15,687 nucleotides of DNA, from the NCBI GenBank assembly GCA_964601515.1, contig CAZRNU010000067.1, positions 1-15,687 on the forward strand. The letters are read 5' to 3'. The translations under genes were made by a program, and so were the position numbers. The DNA is from PWND01 sp964601515. Lineage in GTDB: Bacteria > Bacteroidota > Bacteroidia > Bacteroidales > UBA7960. The notes under the pieces are model-generated. The model was not told the origin of the DNA and did no database searches. It saw nothing but the letters and a program-made list of their open reading frames with translations. Shown here piece by piece: positions 15,356 through 15,687 of the stretch (the stretch's first letter is position 1; each line of letters opens with the position of its first letter).

Positions 15356-15687
15356 GTGAGCAAGATAGATATAAATGATCCGTTTATGTCACGCGGATGC
15401 CGGTGTTCTCCCAATATTCAGGAAAGATGCCTGAATGTTTTTAAGCATTCAAGCAGCAAAATGGATGCTACCGATTGGCTAAAAAACATTAAAGGGCCTC
15501 AGGTTAATTGTTTTTCGGATTTTATTGAAGTTAGATTTAAAAATAGCCGTAAAGACTTTTTTCGTACTACTCCTGAGATGGACCTTAGAGAGGGCGATAT
15601 TGTTGCAGTTGAGGCAAATCCAGGTCATGATATAGGAATAGTTACTCTTACCGGACATGCTGTAAAACTTCAGATGAGGTCTAAAAA
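15356..15687 (+). CDS. ricT: RicT/PSP1-domain protein (5' part, cut by window edge)
   Basis: 110 codons are visible and the gene continues past the right edge. The stretch FIEVRFKNSRKDFFR, then REGDIVAVEANPGHDIGIVT and LTGHAVKLQM, is the PSP1 domain core of RicT (YaaT), a subunit of the iron-sulfur Ric complex that affects mRNA processing in Bacillus subtilis; the role in Bacteroidota is not settled. I chose the GTG at 15356: an in-frame stop lies at 15338-15340, there is no ATG between, and the next ATG (15386) is only ten residues on and cannot be ruled out. The N-terminus is cysteine-containing (C15, C17, C25, C52 counted from the GTG). The holB-ricT pairing is a conserved gene neighbourhood; in Bacteroidota the gliding lipoprotein gene gldH often follows, which cannot be checked here. 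Confidence 0.88.
   Translation, partial: MSKIDINDPFMSRGCRCSPNIQERCLNVFKHSSSKMDATDWLKNIKGPQVNCFSDFIEVRFKNSRKDFFRTTPEMDLREGDIVAVEANPGHDIGIVTLTGHAVKLQMRSK

Overview
The window looks like a chromosomal segment of a low-GC, strictly housekeeping-plus-efflux region from a member of the Bacteroidota (most like Bacteroidales/Marinilabiliales). The reasons are: a DUF3078 outer-membrane-type protein; an efflux operon in the order OMP - adaptor - RND pump - PG0541-type small protein, the layout known from Porphyromonas; a delta-prime/RicT gene pair; signal peptides ending in AQ; almost no Shine-Dalgarno sequences; and promoter elements of the Bacteroidota type (TAnnTTTG at -7).

Layout. 1-922 (-): DUF3078 protein, running off the left edge by only its stop codon. 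923-1505: a 583-base gene-free stretch packed with palindromes and a 133-bp heptamer array. 1506-8085 (+): one operon for a TetR regulator, a TolC-like outer-membrane channel, a lipoprotein adaptor, a 1038-residue RND transporter and a 98-residue PG0541-family protein. 8086-8322: repeat-rich gap between convergent units. 8323-9489 (-): family 4 glycosyltransferase. 9565-12369 (+): DNA polymerase I, divergent from the glycosyltransferase. 12370-12459: repeat gap between convergent genes. 12460-13923 (-): MltF-like lytic transglycosylase. 14177-15316 (+): DNA polymerase III delta-prime subunit. 15356-15687 (+): beginning of a RicT/PSP1-domain protein, cut by the right edge.

How the genes work together. 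The five efflux genes form a self-contained tripartite pump with its own regulator; the last gene is the least understood partner. polA and the delta-prime gene are replication and repair functions but lie in separate transcription units. MltF and the glycosyltransferase act on the cell envelope. The delta-prime/RicT pairing is a conserved neighbourhood, also seen in Firmicutes (holB-yaaT).

I see no phage, insertion sequence, CRISPR array, tRNA or rRNA. No gene cluster here is clearly a new system. The most unusual signal is non-coding: several intergenic gaps carry short degenerate tandem arrays with a fixed 7-bp step (8 and 9 bp in one gap), each built on a different core. Two of these arrays run into the 3' ends of genes and supply their last codons and stop.
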